Below are positions 33,964-43,025 of a stretch of DNA of 64,000 bases, one piece after another. The stretch comes from Salinisphaera hydrothermalis. Its GTDB lineage: Bacteria; Pseudomonadota; Gammaproteobacteria; Nevskiales; Salinisphaeraceae. How positions within the stretch are numbered: position 1 is the stretch's first letter; each line of letters opens with the position of its first letter. The position numbers and the translations under genes are program-made. Under the pieces are notes generated by a model that was not told the origin of the DNA, did not search any database, and saw only the letters and a list, made by a program, of their open reading frames with translations. Location of the stretch: assembly GCF_040361195.1 (NCBI RefSeq), contig NZ_APNE01000003.1, one strand, 5' to 3'.

Positions 33964-35103
33964 TCAGGCGCCGACGACCGGCGTTTCGGCCTCGCGGTGG
34001 GTGTCGTAACGGGTCAGGGCGCGCCCGGAGGCATCGAACAGATGACAGTGCGCGGCCCGCAGCGCAATCTGGACCTGATCGCCGTTGGCGATCCGGCGAT
34101 GGCCGGCTTCCTTGACCTGAACTTCGCGGCCATCGGCCAGGCGAGCATGGACGATGATCTCGCCGCCCAGGTGCTCGACCACGGAGACCTCGGCCGCCAG
34201 ATGCACATCGGCCGGGCCGTCGACGCCGTCATCCAGGCCGAAATGTTCCGGCCGGATACCGAGCACGAACGGCCCCTCGGGATCGGCGTTGCGGCTGTCG
34301 GCCGGTACGGTGAGGCTCTGGTCGTCCGGTAGGCCGATCGTGGTGCTCTGGCCGGTGCTTTCGTGCAACGGCACTTCCAGGAAGTTCATTTTCGGCGAAC
34401 CGATGAAGCCGGCTACGAACCGGTTGTTCGGCCGTTCGTAGAGGTCGAGCGGGGTGCCGACCTGCTCGACCCGGCCGTCGCGCAGCACCACGATGCGATC
34501 GGCCATGGTCATGGCTTCGATCTGATCGTGGGTGACATAGACCATGGTGGCGCCCAGGCGCCGATGGAGCTTGATCAGTTCCACCCGCATCTGTACGCGT
34601 AGCGCTGCATCGAGATTGGATAGCGGCTCGTCGAACAGGAAGACCTGCGGGTCCCGCACGATCGCACGTCCGATCGCCACTCGCTGGCGCTGGCCACCCG
34701 ACAAGGCGGCCGGCTTGCGGTCGAGAAGCGGCTCGATCTGCAGAATCGCAGCCACTTCGTCGACCGCCTTGGCGATCTCGGCGCGCGACTTTTTCGACAG
34801 ACGCAGCCCGAACGCGATGTTCTCGCGCACCGTCATGTGCGGATACAGCGCATAGGACTGGAACACCATCGCTACGCCGCGATGCGCGGGATGCAGGTGG
34901 GTGGCGTCGGTGGTGCCGATACGCACCGTCCCGCGGTCAGGCCGCTCCAGGCCGGCAATCGTACGCATCAAGGTGGTCTTGCCGCAGCCGGACGGCCCGA
35001 CGAAGACCATGAACTCGCCGTCCTCGATATCGATATCGACGCTGTGCAGTACCTGCTGCGTACCAAAGACCTTGTCGATTCCTTCGAGCCGAACCTGTGC
35101 CAT
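33964..35103 (-). CDS. Polyol/sugar ABC transporter ATPase (MalK/SmoK/UgpC type)
   Basis: The 379-residue ATPase has Walker A GPSGCGKT, Q-loop FQSYALYPHMTV, signature LSGGQRQRVAIGRAI, Walker B VFLFDEPLSNLDA, followed by a C-terminal regulatory TOBE-type domain (FVLGIRPEHFGL). ATG 35103 is chosen because it begins the conserved MAQVRLEGIDKVFG. It is transcribed away from the binding-protein and permease genes, which it should serve. No separate exclusive domain for carbon-catabolite control is evident beyond the TOBE region. Confidence 0.92.
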   Translation of the reverse strand: MAQVRLEGIDKVFGTQQVLHSVDIDIEDGEFMVFVGPSGCGKTTLMRTIAGLERPDRGTVRIGTTDATHLHPAHRGVAMVFQSYALYPHMTVRENIAFGLRLSKKSRAEIAKAVDEVAAILQIEPLLDRKPAALSGGQRQRVAIGRAIVRDPQVFLFDEPLSNLDAALRVQMRVELIKLHRRLGATMVYVTHDQIEAMTMADRIVVLRDGRVEQVGTPLDLYERPNNRFVAGFIGSPKMNFLEVPLHESTGQSTTIGLPDDQSLTVPADSRNADPEGPFVLGIRPEHFGLDDGVDGPADVHLAAEVSVVEHLGGEIIVHARLADGREVQVKEAGHRRIANGDQVQIALRAAHCHLFDASGRALTRYDTHREAETPVVGA

Positions 35104-35426
35104 AGCGGACTCCTTCGCGAAAACCCGAACGCCCGGCAGGAACGGGCGCCCATCGATGCCTTGGCGGCGTTGAGGATCCGCCATTGACGCAGCGCGAACC
35201 CTATAAGCCGAAAGACGCATTGTTTGTCTCGTCGTACAACTCGTAGCTTATGGTTTCACATGTGTAACGACGGCTCTGCAATTGTTTCGCCGTCGGCCGT
35301 GTGGAGCAACCTGTCCTTACGTCGTAGACCGGCGCAAGGGCGGCAACATACAAAGCGGATCGATGGGTGCCGGCGGCCGGATTCGTTCGGTGGTGGCGCG
35401 GCCCCGGGTATCCAGGCGAGGGAGTT
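35104..35426. other. Divergent promoter region of the polyol ABC cluster
   Basis: This 323-bp region separates the leftward ATPase-SDR genes from the rightward binding protein-permease-SorC genes, so both promoters must lie here. Apart from the near-palindrome listed at 35253 no clear coding sequence is present. Confidence 0.6.
35253..35268. promoter_or_regulatory. Candidate SorC operator GTTTCACATGTGTAAC
   Basis: This 16-bp dyad has one mismatch pair around an ACATGT core and lies in the divergent region of the polyol transporter genes. It is the best candidate binding site for the SorC-type regulator encoded at the end of the cluster. Confidence 0.45.
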
Positions 35427-36800
35427 ATGAGAAAAAATCATCGGCGATTGGCCATAGCCGGCACGGCGCTGCTGGGACTGATGTTCAGCGGCAGCTCGTT
35501 GGCCTGGAACCTCAAGGAAGCCGCGCAGCCCTACAAGGGCGTCACTATTAACGTGGTCGGTCTCGAACGGCCCAGCTACAAGGCGGCCCAGGCTCTAACC
35601 CCGGAGTTCGAGAAAGAAACCGGAATCCATGTCAACTGGACCACTTTCCCCTACGAGAGCACGCTCAAGGCCGAGACGCTGAACTTCGTCTCGCAGAGCG
35701 GACAGTACGATGTCGTACTCAGCGACGTCGTCTGGCCGGTAACCTTCGTCGATGCGGGCTGGGTCGTGCCGATGAAGCACTTCACGGACAACCCGAAGCT
35801 GGCCGATCCGGCGCTCGACCTGAAGGATTTCTTCCCCGTTTGGCTGGCCAGTTTTACGGTCAACGACAAGCTCTACGGTCTGCCTTTCGATAGCTATGCC
35901 GGGCTGCTGTTCTATAACAAGAAGATGCTGGCCGATGCCGGCTTCGACGGCCCGCCCAAGACCTGGGACGAGCTGTATAACTACGACAAGAAGCTGACCA
36001 ACAAGGACAAAGGCGTCTACGGCTATGTCCTGCAGTCGGCTCATAACGAGACCCAGACCGCGGATGCCTTCGCACGCTTCCTGTGGCCGTGGGGCGGTCG
36101 GTTCCTGGATATCGGCCAGAAGAAGGTGATGGTGGATTCGCCGGACTCGGTCGCCGGCATCCAGTTCCGGCGCAAGCTGGTCAAACTGATGCCGTCGGGC
36201 ATCGTCTCGGATGACCATCCGCAGGTCATCCAGATGCTGATCCAGAAGAAAGCGGCGATGGTCACCGAGTGGTCGTCGTTCTATACCACCCTGAAGCAGT
36301 CGCCGATCGGTGACGATATCGGTGTGGCGGTCGAGCCGAAAGGTCCGAAGAAGGCCGCGTCGGCGTTTGGCGGCTTTGCTTACATGGTGAGTGCCCAGAT
36401 ACCGGAGAAAAAGCAGAACGCCTCCTATCTGTTCATCCAGTGGCTGACCTCCAAGGAAATGGCCAAACCGCTGATCGAGAAAGGTGCGGTCGTGGCCCGT
36501 CGCAGCGCCGATACCGATCCGTCGATCCAGGCGGACAATCCTTACCTCAAGCCAATGGTCGCGACCTGGGAGCATTCGACGGTGCCGGATTGGCGTCCGC
36601 AGCTGCAGTGCTATCCGCAGTTCTCCAACATCGTCTCGGACTGGGGTTCACGCATCGAGCAGAAACGCCTGCCGGTCAAGTCGAGCCTGCACGACATGGC
36701 CGATGCGTTGCAGAAGTACATGGACAGTTCGGATTGCTGGGCTCATGCCAATCAGCCCGAGAAGTACATCTCCAAGTATGAGTCCAAGTCGGCGCAGTAA
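35427..36800 (+). CDS. Polyol/sugar ABC transporter substrate-binding protein (SBP_bac_1)
   Basis: The 457-residue precursor has a signal peptide (AGTALLGLMFSGSSLAW) and the type 1 extracellular solute-binding fold (LTPEFEKETGIHVNWTTFPYE, YGLPFDSYAGLLFYNKKML, TWDELYNYDKKL). The family includes sorbitol/mannitol-binding SmoE-like proteins. GAGGGAG precedes ATG 35427; an upstream in-frame ATG at 35367 would spoil the signal sequence. An intercistronic hairpin follows. Substrate is likely a sugar alcohol, judging from the DCXR-like SDR. Confidence 0.9.
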   Translation: MRKNHRRLAIAGTALLGLMFSGSSLAWNLKEAAQPYKGVTINVVGLERPSYKAAQALTPEFEKETGIHVNWTTFPYESTLKAETLNFVSQSGQYDVVLSDVVWPVTFVDAGWVVPMKHFTDNPKLADPALDLKDFFPVWLASFTVNDKLYGLPFDSYAGLLFYNKKMLADAGFDGPPKTWDELYNYDKKLTNKDKGVYGYVLQSAHNETQTADAFARFLWPWGGRFLDIGQKKVMVDSPDSVAGIQFRRKLVKLMPSGIVSDDHPQVIQMLIQKKAAMVTEWSSFYTTLKQSPIGDDIGVAVEPKGPKKAASAFGGFAYMVSAQIPEKKQNASYLFIQWLTSKEMAKPLIEKGAVVARRSADTDPSIQADNPYLKPMVATWEHSTVPDWRPQLQCYPQFSNIVSDWGSRIEQKRLPVKSSLHDMADALQKYMDSSDCWAHANQPEKYISKYESKSAQ

Positions 36801-36828
36801 GCGCGCTGCTGGGCACAAGTCCTGTCGG

Positions 36829-36858
36829 CAGGTCCGGGCGTTTTCTTGCCCGGATCTG
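36829..36858 (+). terminator. Intercistronic hairpin after the polyol-binding-protein gene
   Basis: An eleven-base stem (CAGGTCCGGGC with GCCCGGATCTG, one G-T pair) has an eight-base T-rich loop, 28 bp after the stop. It resembles the hairpins that protect binding-protein mRNA or attenuate downstream transport genes. Confidence 0.55.
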
Positions 36859-36893
36859 TCGACTGCTGGTTTTCTTTCGGCCGGGTCTTCAAC

Positions 36894-37802
36894 GTGAGCC
36901 AGACACCCATCAAACCCGAATACAAGCAGCCGTGGCGTGAACGTCTGGCGCCGTGGTTTTTCGTTTCGCCATCGCTCGTTTTGTTGCTGGCGATCGGGTT
37001 GTTTCCGGTCATCTACACCGGTTACTACTCGACCTTCAACTGGACGATGGGTTTCGGTACGCCGAGCTTTGCCGGTTTCGGCAACTACGTACAGGCGCTG
37101 ACCTCGTCGGATTTCGGCTGGTCGGTGTTGCGGACCCTCATCCTGCTGGCGATCACGCTGCCGATTGAGCTCGTGCTCGGGCTGGTCATCGCCTTCGCTC
37201 TGGATTCGGCCCACAACGTCTGGCTGCGGCGGGCCCTGCAGGTCTGTCTGGTGATCCCGATCGCGATCACGCCGGCGGTGATCGGCCTGTTGGCCCAACT
37301 CATGTTCAATCAGCAGTTCGGCATCATCAATTACCTGATCGGGCTGATCGGGATCGCGCCGGTGGATTGGCTGGGCGGTTCCGTGAGCGCCTTCGCCACC
37401 GTCGTGGCCGTCCATATCTGGGAGTGGACGCCGTTCGTGGCGCTGGTGCTCTCGGCCAGTCTGTCGACCGTGCCCACCGATATCGAAGAAGCGGTCATGC
37501 TGGAGACCGATCGCTGGTGGCCGCGCTTCAAGAGCGTGATCCTGCCTTACATGTGGCCCGGCATCACGGCAGCGCTCGTGTTCCAGACGGCGTTCACGAT
37601 CAAGTCTTTCGGCATGATCTATTCGATCGCCCAGGGCGGACCCGGTACTTCGACCATGTTTGCGATGCTCCAGATCGAACGCACCGCGTTCCGTGGCTTC
37701 AACATCGGTCTGGCCTCCGCCGAGTCGATTCTCATGCTGATCATGTCGATCGTGCTCGCCCGGATCTATATCCGGCTGTTCTATACCGACAAAGACGACT
37801 GA
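36894..37802 (+). CDS. Polyol ABC transporter permease 1 (MalF/SmoF type)
   Basis: The 302-residue inner-membrane permease has six or so membrane segments and the EAA-type loop (STVPTDIEEAVMLETDRWW ... FKSVILPYMWPG). The start is GTG 36894, which opens a short hydrophilic N-terminus before PWFFVSPSLVLLL; an upstream TTG at 36846 is in frame but less likely because it would be translated from within the hairpin. It partners the next gene's product. Confidence 0.88.
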   Translation: MSQTPIKPEYKQPWRERLAPWFFVSPSLVLLLAIGLFPVIYTGYYSTFNWTMGFGTPSFAGFGNYVQALTSSDFGWSVLRTLILLAITLPIELVLGLVIAFALDSAHNVWLRRALQVCLVIPIAITPAVIGLLAQLMFNQQFGIINYLIGLIGIAPVDWLGGSVSAFATVVAVHIWEWTPFVALVLSASLSTVPTDIEEAVMLETDRWWPRFKSVILPYMWPGITAALVFQTAFTIKSFGMIYSIAQGGPGTSTMFAMLQIERTAFRGFNIGLASAESILMLIMSIVLARIYIRLFYTDKDD

Positions 37803-37822
37803 CGAGAAGGGGGAGAACTGCC

Positions 37823-38647
37823 ATGACTCGAGACCTTGTCGCCCGTATCGGGCACGCCGTGCTGATCCTGATCGTGTTGGTCGTGATTCTGTTCCCGCTG
37901 TACTGGATGGTCGCGGCTTCGTTCAAGAGCGCGGACCAGCTCTTCCGGGTGCCGCCGCCCTGGCTGTGGTCGCCCACGGTGGCTGGCTATGTCGACGCGC
38001 TGGCCAACTCCGGCATTCTCCGGGCGCTGGGTAATTCGGCGCTGGTGGTCGGCTGTGCCGTGCTGCTCGGCCTGATGGTCGGGGCGCCGGCGGCCTACGG
38101 GATTGCCCGTTACCAGTTCCGCGGACGCAAGGAAGTGTGGTTCTGGTACGTCACCAACTGGATGCTCGTGCCGGTGGTGATTCTGCTGCCGTTCTACATG
38201 ACGGCGGTCAAGCTGCATCTGATCAACAACCCGATCGTGCTGATTCTGGTGTATCAGGTTTTCGTTGTCCCGTTGATCATCTGGCTGCTGGTCGATCAAT
38301 TCCGCTCGGTGCCGGTCGCGCTCGAAGAAGCGGCCCAGCTGGACGGACTCAACCGGTTCACCATCTTCCTGCGGATTGCGTTGCCGCTGGTCAAACCCGG
38401 CATCGCCGTCGCCGCTATTCTGTCCGGTATCTTCGCCTGGAACGATCTGCTCTATGCCTTCGTGCTGACGCCCAGCGACAGCGCCCGTACCGCGCCCACC
38501 ATCGCCATGGCCTATCTGGGCGGATACTCGGTACCCTGGACCAAGGTCATGGCCAGCTCCACCATGATCTGTGCGCCGGTGATCATCGGCGGCATCATCG
38601 TCCACAAGTACATCGCGCGCGGGCTGACGCTGGGTGCGGTGAAATAA
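37823..38647 (+). CDS. Polyol ABC transporter permease 2 (MalG/SmoG type)
   Basis: The 274-residue permease has an N-terminal membrane segment ending LFPLYWMVAASFKS, usual for MalG-type proteins, and the EAA loop VPVALEEAAQLDGLNRF ... PLVKPGIAV. A GGGGGAG site lies before ATG 37823, 20 bp after the first permease gene. It forms the heterodimeric channel with permease 1. Confidence 0.9.
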   Translation: MTRDLVARIGHAVLILIVLVVILFPLYWMVAASFKSADQLFRVPPPWLWSPTVAGYVDALANSGILRALGNSALVVGCAVLLGLMVGAPAAYGIARYQFRGRKEVWFWYVTNWMLVPVVILLPFYMTAVKLHLINNPIVLILVYQVFVVPLIIWLLVDQFRSVPVALEEAAQLDGLNRFTIFLRIALPLVKPGIAVAAILSGIFAWNDLLYAFVLTPSDSARTAPTIAMAYLGGYSVPWTKVMASSTMICAPVIIGGIIVHKYIARGLTLGAVK

Positions 38648-38669
38648 GCAGCGCGCATCGAGCCCGAAT

Positions 38670-39641
38670 ATGCCCGAAAACAGGATCGGCGCCGAACACG
38701 ATTCGGCGCTCGATGTCGACGAACAACTCCTTACGCGGGTGGCCTGGTATTACTACGTGGGTCACCTGACTCAGCAACAGATCGCCGACCGGCTGAATAC
38801 CCATCGCGGGCGCATCAACCGGCTGCTGGCGGCCGGCCGGGAAACCGGCATCGTACGGATCCGGATCGACAGCCCGCTGGCCGACTGCGTCGCTCTGGAA
38901 GCCGGGCTCGTGGCCCGCTATGGGCTGCGCCAGGCGGTGGTCGTGCCGGCCCCGGACAACGCCGACAAGCATCGTGTCGCGCTTGGCCTGGGGGCCGGGC
39001 GCTATCTCACCGCGGCCCTGCGCGACGGCCAGACCGTGGGCATCGGATGGGGGCAAACGCTCGAGCACACGCTGCGGGCGCTCGAGGCCCGGACCTATCG
39101 CGCGATGTCGGTGGTCTCGTTACAGGGCGGGCTGTCGCGCTGCCCGATCCTCAATACCTTCGAAATCGTGTTCGATTTCGCCAATCGGTTGTCGGCGGAT
39201 TGCTACTACTTCGCGGCACCGATTTATGCCGAAAACGAAGCCGCGCGCGACCTGCTGCTGGCCCAGAGCGCAATCCGCGAAACCTACGACAGGGCGCGCC
39301 GGGCCGATATCGCCGTGCTCACCGCCGGTAACATGGTCGATTCTCTGGTCGTCAATCATGGCTTGCATGACCCGCAGGATGTGACTGATCTGCGTGCGGC
39401 CGGGGCGGTCGGCGATCTGCTGGGGCACTTCATCGATGCCCACGGTGCACGCGTGGCGCACCCGGTCAACGACCGGACGACCGCGGTCGGCCTCGAAGAC
39501 CTGCGCGCGCTCGATCATGTCGTGCTTATTTCCGGTGGCCGCGGTAAGTTCGAAGTCACCCGGGCCGCCCTGCGCGGCGGCTACGCGAATGTATTGATTA
39601 CCGACGAACACAACGCCCGCCAGATCCTGGACGCGCCATAG
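38670..39641 (+). CDS. SorC/DeoR-type sugar-binding transcriptional regulator
   Basis: The 323-residue regulator has an N-terminal helix-turn-helix (AWYYYVGHLTQQQIADRL, then NTHRGRINRLLAAGRETG) and the SorC effector domain related to sugar isomerases (VGIGWGQTLEHTLRAL, VSLQGGL). It is the last gene of the polyol operon and probably senses a phosphorylated or free sugar from the same pathway, acting on the divergent region at 35104-35426. Confidence 0.9.
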   Translation: MPENRIGAEHDSALDVDEQLLTRVAWYYYVGHLTQQQIADRLNTHRGRINRLLAAGRETGIVRIRIDSPLADCVALEAGLVARYGLRQAVVVPAPDNADKHRVALGLGAGRYLTAALRDGQTVGIGWGQTLEHTLRALEARTYRAMSVVSLQGGLSRCPILNTFEIVFDFANRLSADCYYFAAPIYAENEAARDLLLAQSAIRETYDRARRADIAVLTAGNMVDSLVVNHGLHDPQDVTDLRAAGAVGDLLGHFIDAHGARVAHPVNDRTTAVGLEDLRALDHVVLISGGRGKFEVTRAALRGGYANVLITDEHNARQILDAP

Positions 39642-40163
39642 GCGCTCCAAGCTTTTTGGGCTTGTTTCAAAAAGCCTGGCCCGCCGGCAAATGAACGCGA
39701 ATGGCGAACCCGTATTTTGGCTCGGCTGACACGGGGCGCCATTGTTTAGTTCCGTGCAGAAAACGATCCATAGATTTCGCAGGTACAGTTCTGCTTTCGT
39801 GGCGTAGCGGATGTGAGGCGCTCACTGGCGACGGCGCGAGATAAAGTTTGCAACTTGCACGATTCGTCGGGCAACGGATGAGCAACGCCCGTTCGTGCCC
39901 CCGAGCGAACTTGCCCTCCAACGATTAACCGCCCTCTGCGTGATCCGTGAAATCTGCGGATCAATGCCTCAAACAACGTAGCGACCGGCACACGCCGCAC
40001 GAGGCCCCAAAGAGCCGCGAACCCCGTCCGTCGTGCATGCGCTTATGCGTTCATTAGCGGATTGAAAACGTGGCATGCCAGCGAACCTGCTTCGCGGAGC
40101 TTCGGATGGACGCCGCCGCTCGGGGCGCGACGGCGTCTTGGGTCGGGCTGATTAACGCAGCGG
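39642..40163. other. Intergenic region after the polyol cluster
   Basis: The 522-bp stretch has no convincing coding sequence. Short open frames here lack ribosome sites and family-like features. It starts with the hairpin listed at 39651. Confidence 0.55.
39651..39675 (+). terminator. Hairpin after the SorC gene
   Basis: Eight-base arms GCTTTTTG and CAAAAAGC surround a nine-base loop, ten bases after the stop. The stem is AT-rich, so this is a weak or bidirectional terminator. Confidence 0.5.
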
Positions 40164-41279
40164 CTATTCCATGCCCGGGATGGGCCGGCCCTGGGTCACC
40201 AGCAGATGCCGCAGTTTCTGGATGATCGGGAAGATTTCGTTGTTCCGATCCTCGCCCTGGGCATCGAACGCACGCTGTTCGGCTTCGACGATGTCCTCGT
40301 CCTGGCCGAAGATGCCGTTGGTAAAAGCGATGATGAACGGCCACAGCAGATGAATCGCACCCGGGACGCCCGGTTTGCGCACCATCATCAACCCGAAGGT
40401 GTGGTTCTTGCGTTGTTCGGCATCGATCGGGACGTAGGAGTTCCACAGATCGAGTGCCGGTTCGCTCGAGCCTGCCGTCCAGAACTGCAGCGTCTGGTAT
40501 GGATAGCCCGTGCGGATGGTCATGATGTCCTTGTCTTCGCGCGCCTCGGACTTGGCGTTCGGGGCTTTCGAGCGACGCCCCAGCATGAACTTCTCGCCGA
40601 TCGGCTGTTTGCCGCGGGCCCGATGGAAGGTGTAGTCGACTTCGACCCAGCCATCGCCTTCGCGGATGTCGAGTGCCGTGGGGTTAATGCTGCCCATCAG
40701 GCTGCGATGCAGGAACTGATGGTTCATATCCATCAGGTTCTCGTGCATGAAGCTGTAGTGGCAATCGATGCGCCGGTCCAGATAGCGGGTCTTGTAGGCC
40801 GGATCGCCCCAGGTCGGGATGTGCGGGAAGCGCTCGATACCGGCGGCGTTCACGTCGCCCGGGTACACGAAGACCAGACCGTAGGCTTCCACGCAGGGAT
40901 AGCTCTTCACGCCGTTGGGCAGCGACTTGTCCTTATCGAGATACGGTACGTTGATGCAGGCGCCCGCGGTGTTGTACGCCCAGCAGTGGTAGCCGCAGAG
41001 CAGGCGCTCGCCGCGGACCTCGCCCAACGACAACGGCACCTGGCGATGCGCGCAGCGATCTTCCAGCGCAAAGATATGGCCGGTTTCCGTGCGCGCGAGC
41101 ACGATCGGCTCGCCGGCAAAGCTCACGCCCTTCTTGCCGCCGCGCGGTATGTCGCGCGATCGAGCCAGCGGATACCAGTAGTCGGGATCGATGGCGGTCT
41201 TTCGGATATCGCGCGGTAGTGGCGCGGCAATGCCGCGATCGGCACGACGATCCACGGGGGCGGGAGAAACCGATGACAT
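40164..41279 (-). CDS. Rieske non-heme iron oxygenase, alpha subunit
   Basis: The 371-residue protein has the Rieske [2Fe-2S] ligands C76-x-H78 and C95-x-x-H98 (RCAHRQ ... CGYHCW) and the mononuclear iron site in HENLMDMNHQFLH (D184, H187, H191). GGAGG precedes ATG 41279. Such oxygenases hydroxylate or demethylate aromatic, steroid or quaternary ammonium substrates and need a reductase; none is encoded beside it. It stands alone between the polyol cluster and lnt, so the substrate is open. Confidence 0.9.
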   Translation of the reverse strand: MSSVSPAPVDRRADRGIAAPLPRDIRKTAIDPDYWYPLARSRDIPRGGKKGVSFAGEPIVLARTETGHIFALEDRCAHRQVPLSLGEVRGERLLCGYHCWAYNTAGACINVPYLDKDKSLPNGVKSYPCVEAYGLVFVYPGDVNAAGIERFPHIPTWGDPAYKTRYLDRRIDCHYSFMHENLMDMNHQFLHRSLMGSINPTALDIREGDGWVEVDYTFHRARGKQPIGEKFMLGRRSKAPNAKSEAREDKDIMTIRTGYPYQTLQFWTAGSSEPALDLWNSYVPIDAEQRKNHTFGLMMVRKPGVPGAIHLLWPFIIAFTNGIFGQDEDIVEAEQRAFDAQGEDRNNEIFPIIQKLRHLLVTQGRPIPGME

Positions 41280-41433
41280 GTCAGGGACCTCCGAACGGTC
41301 GGCAAATACAACTCGACTCGTTTTAGCAGGATTTGCCGGCCAGCTACAGTCCGGGAGTCAACGGAGAGGCCGCGAGTTTCAAGTGGGGCCGTTAAAGCAA
41401 GGCCGATGAGCCGGCGACCGGCCGCCGACTCGA

Positions 41434-42957
41434 TCAGCGCCGACGGCGCGAGCGCAGCCATTGGCCGAGCGCGGCCAGCCCGCCGATGGCCAGCGCGAGA
41501 ACCACTACGCCGTCGTTGCCCCAGTGTGCAAACGGCGTGAGCCCGGTGTACGAGCGAAAGTGCCCGGTGAGGGCGGTCGATTTGAAATCCGGCGCTCGCG
41601 CGACCACGACGCCGCTCGGCGCCACGATGCCGGTCACCGCGCTGTTGTCCGCGCGCAGCAGATAGCGCCCGGTTTCCACCGCGCGCATGCGGGCGATCTC
41701 GAAGTGCTGATCCGGGCCGATGGAGCGCCCGAACCAGGCATCGTCCGAGACGTTGACCAGCACGTTCGCGGGTGGCACGTCGCTCGCGATCAGGTCGCCA
41801 AAGATGTCCTCGTAGCAGATCGAGATCCCGAGCGCGAGCTGGCCGGCGACGATCGGTTTCTGATGCGCCGCGCCAGGTGTGAGATCGGAATACGGCATGC
41901 CGGATTCGGCCATCCAGCGCCGCACGATCTCCGGGACTGGAAAATACTCGCCGAACGGCACCAAATGCCGCTTCGCATACAGCCCGTTGCCCGCGCCGAC
42001 CGCGACCACGCTGTTGTATATGTGCTGGCCATCGTCGCTGGCGCGCAATAGCCCGGTGATCAGAGTGGTGTCGTGTTTGGCCAGCCGCTTGCCGAGATTC
42101 TCGAGTGCCGGTTTGACCGATCGGTAGTAATCCGGGATGGCGGTTTCCGGCCAGATCACCAGATCCGACTGCCAGTGGCCCCGGGTCAGGTCGCCATAGC
42201 GATAAATCGCCTGATTTACCGACTCGGGCGACCACTTGGCCTGTTGCGCGATGTCGCCCTGAACGAGGGTGACGCTCAAGGGCTTGCTGTTCGGGGTTGT
42301 CCAGTGCACATGCCGCAGGCCGAAAGCGCCCGTCCAGAGCACGATCAGCAGTGCGATGGCCCACGGCGCACGGCGCGGCTGTGTGCTGGCCCAGGCGAGC
42401 GCGCCAGCCGACAGGGCGACTGCCCAGCTTGCCCCGAATACACCCAGAATCGGGACGATGCCGACCAGCGGCGAGGCGATCTGGGAATAGCCTGCGGACA
42501 GCCAGGGAAAGCCGGAAAACACCCAGCTGCGTAGCCACTCGACCAGCGTCCAGAGGATCGGCAGCCAGATCAGGTAGCGCAGCGCGCCCGGATGCGGCGC
42601 GATACGGGCGGCCACGCCCAGACTCAGCGCGATGAACGCGGCGAGCAGCACAATCAGGCCCAGCAGCAGGCCGACCGCCAGCGGCAGCGGCGCGCCGCCG
42701 ACGCCGGATAACGCGATCAGGATCCAGTAGGTGCCGGCTCCGAACTGGCCGATGCCGAATGCCAGACCGATCGCGGCGGCCCGGCGCACGGTGCGGCTGT
42801 CGGCGAGGCGAAACAGCACGGCCAGCGTGAGCGGTAGCACCCAGAACGCGCCGAAAGGCGCGAACGCGGTCACCGAAATCATCCCGGCGATCAGGGCAAG
42901 GGCGTAGGCCGGCCATGTGCCGGCGATCAGGCGAGAGCGCAAGGTCGGTCCCAGCAA
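41434..42957 (-). CDS. lnt: Apolipoprotein N-acyltransferase
   Basis: The 507-residue inner-membrane enzyme attaches the third acyl chain to lipoproteins. About eight membrane segments precede a periplasmic nitrilase-like domain holding the catalytic triad: E271 (IWPETAIPD), K329 (YAKRHLVPFGEY) and C381 (SICYED). The frame has no ATG near the expected start; TTG 42957 is assumed, so the N-terminus is uncertain. The usual neighbour ybeX/corC is not present here. The two efflux lipoproteins encoded downstream in the window would be among its substrates. Confidence 0.93.
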   Translation of the reverse strand: MLGPTLRSRLIAGTWPAYALALIAGMISVTAFAPFGAFWVLPLTLAVLFRLADSRTVRRAAAIGLAFGIGQFGAGTYWILIALSGVGGAPLPLAVGLLLGLIVLLAAFIALSLGVAARIAPHPGALRYLIWLPILWTLVEWLRSWVFSGFPWLSAGYSQIASPLVGIVPILGVFGASWAVALSAGALAWASTQPRRAPWAIALLIVLWTGAFGLRHVHWTTPNSKPLSVTLVQGDIAQQAKWSPESVNQAIYRYGDLTRGHWQSDLVIWPETAIPDYYRSVKPALENLGKRLAKHDTTLITGLLRASDDGQHIYNSVVAVGAGNGLYAKRHLVPFGEYFPVPEIVRRWMAESGMPYSDLTPGAAHQKPIVAGQLALGISICYEDIFGDLIASDVPPANVLVNVSDDAWFGRSIGPDQHFEIARMRAVETGRYLLRADNSAVTGIVAPSGVVVARAPDFKSTALTGHFRSYTGLTPFAHWGNDGVVVLALAIGGLAALGQWLRSRRRR

Positions 42958-43025
42958 AGCGGCTATCCTGCAAATAAAGCGGCGCCGGACGCTTTAGCAC
43001 CCGGCCGTGTGCCGCGGTATGGCGA

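Noticed and set aside
39667..40000. Two overlapping minus-strand frames of about 84 codons after the polyol cluster
   Set aside because: No ribosome sites, no domain features, and composition unlike the window's genes.
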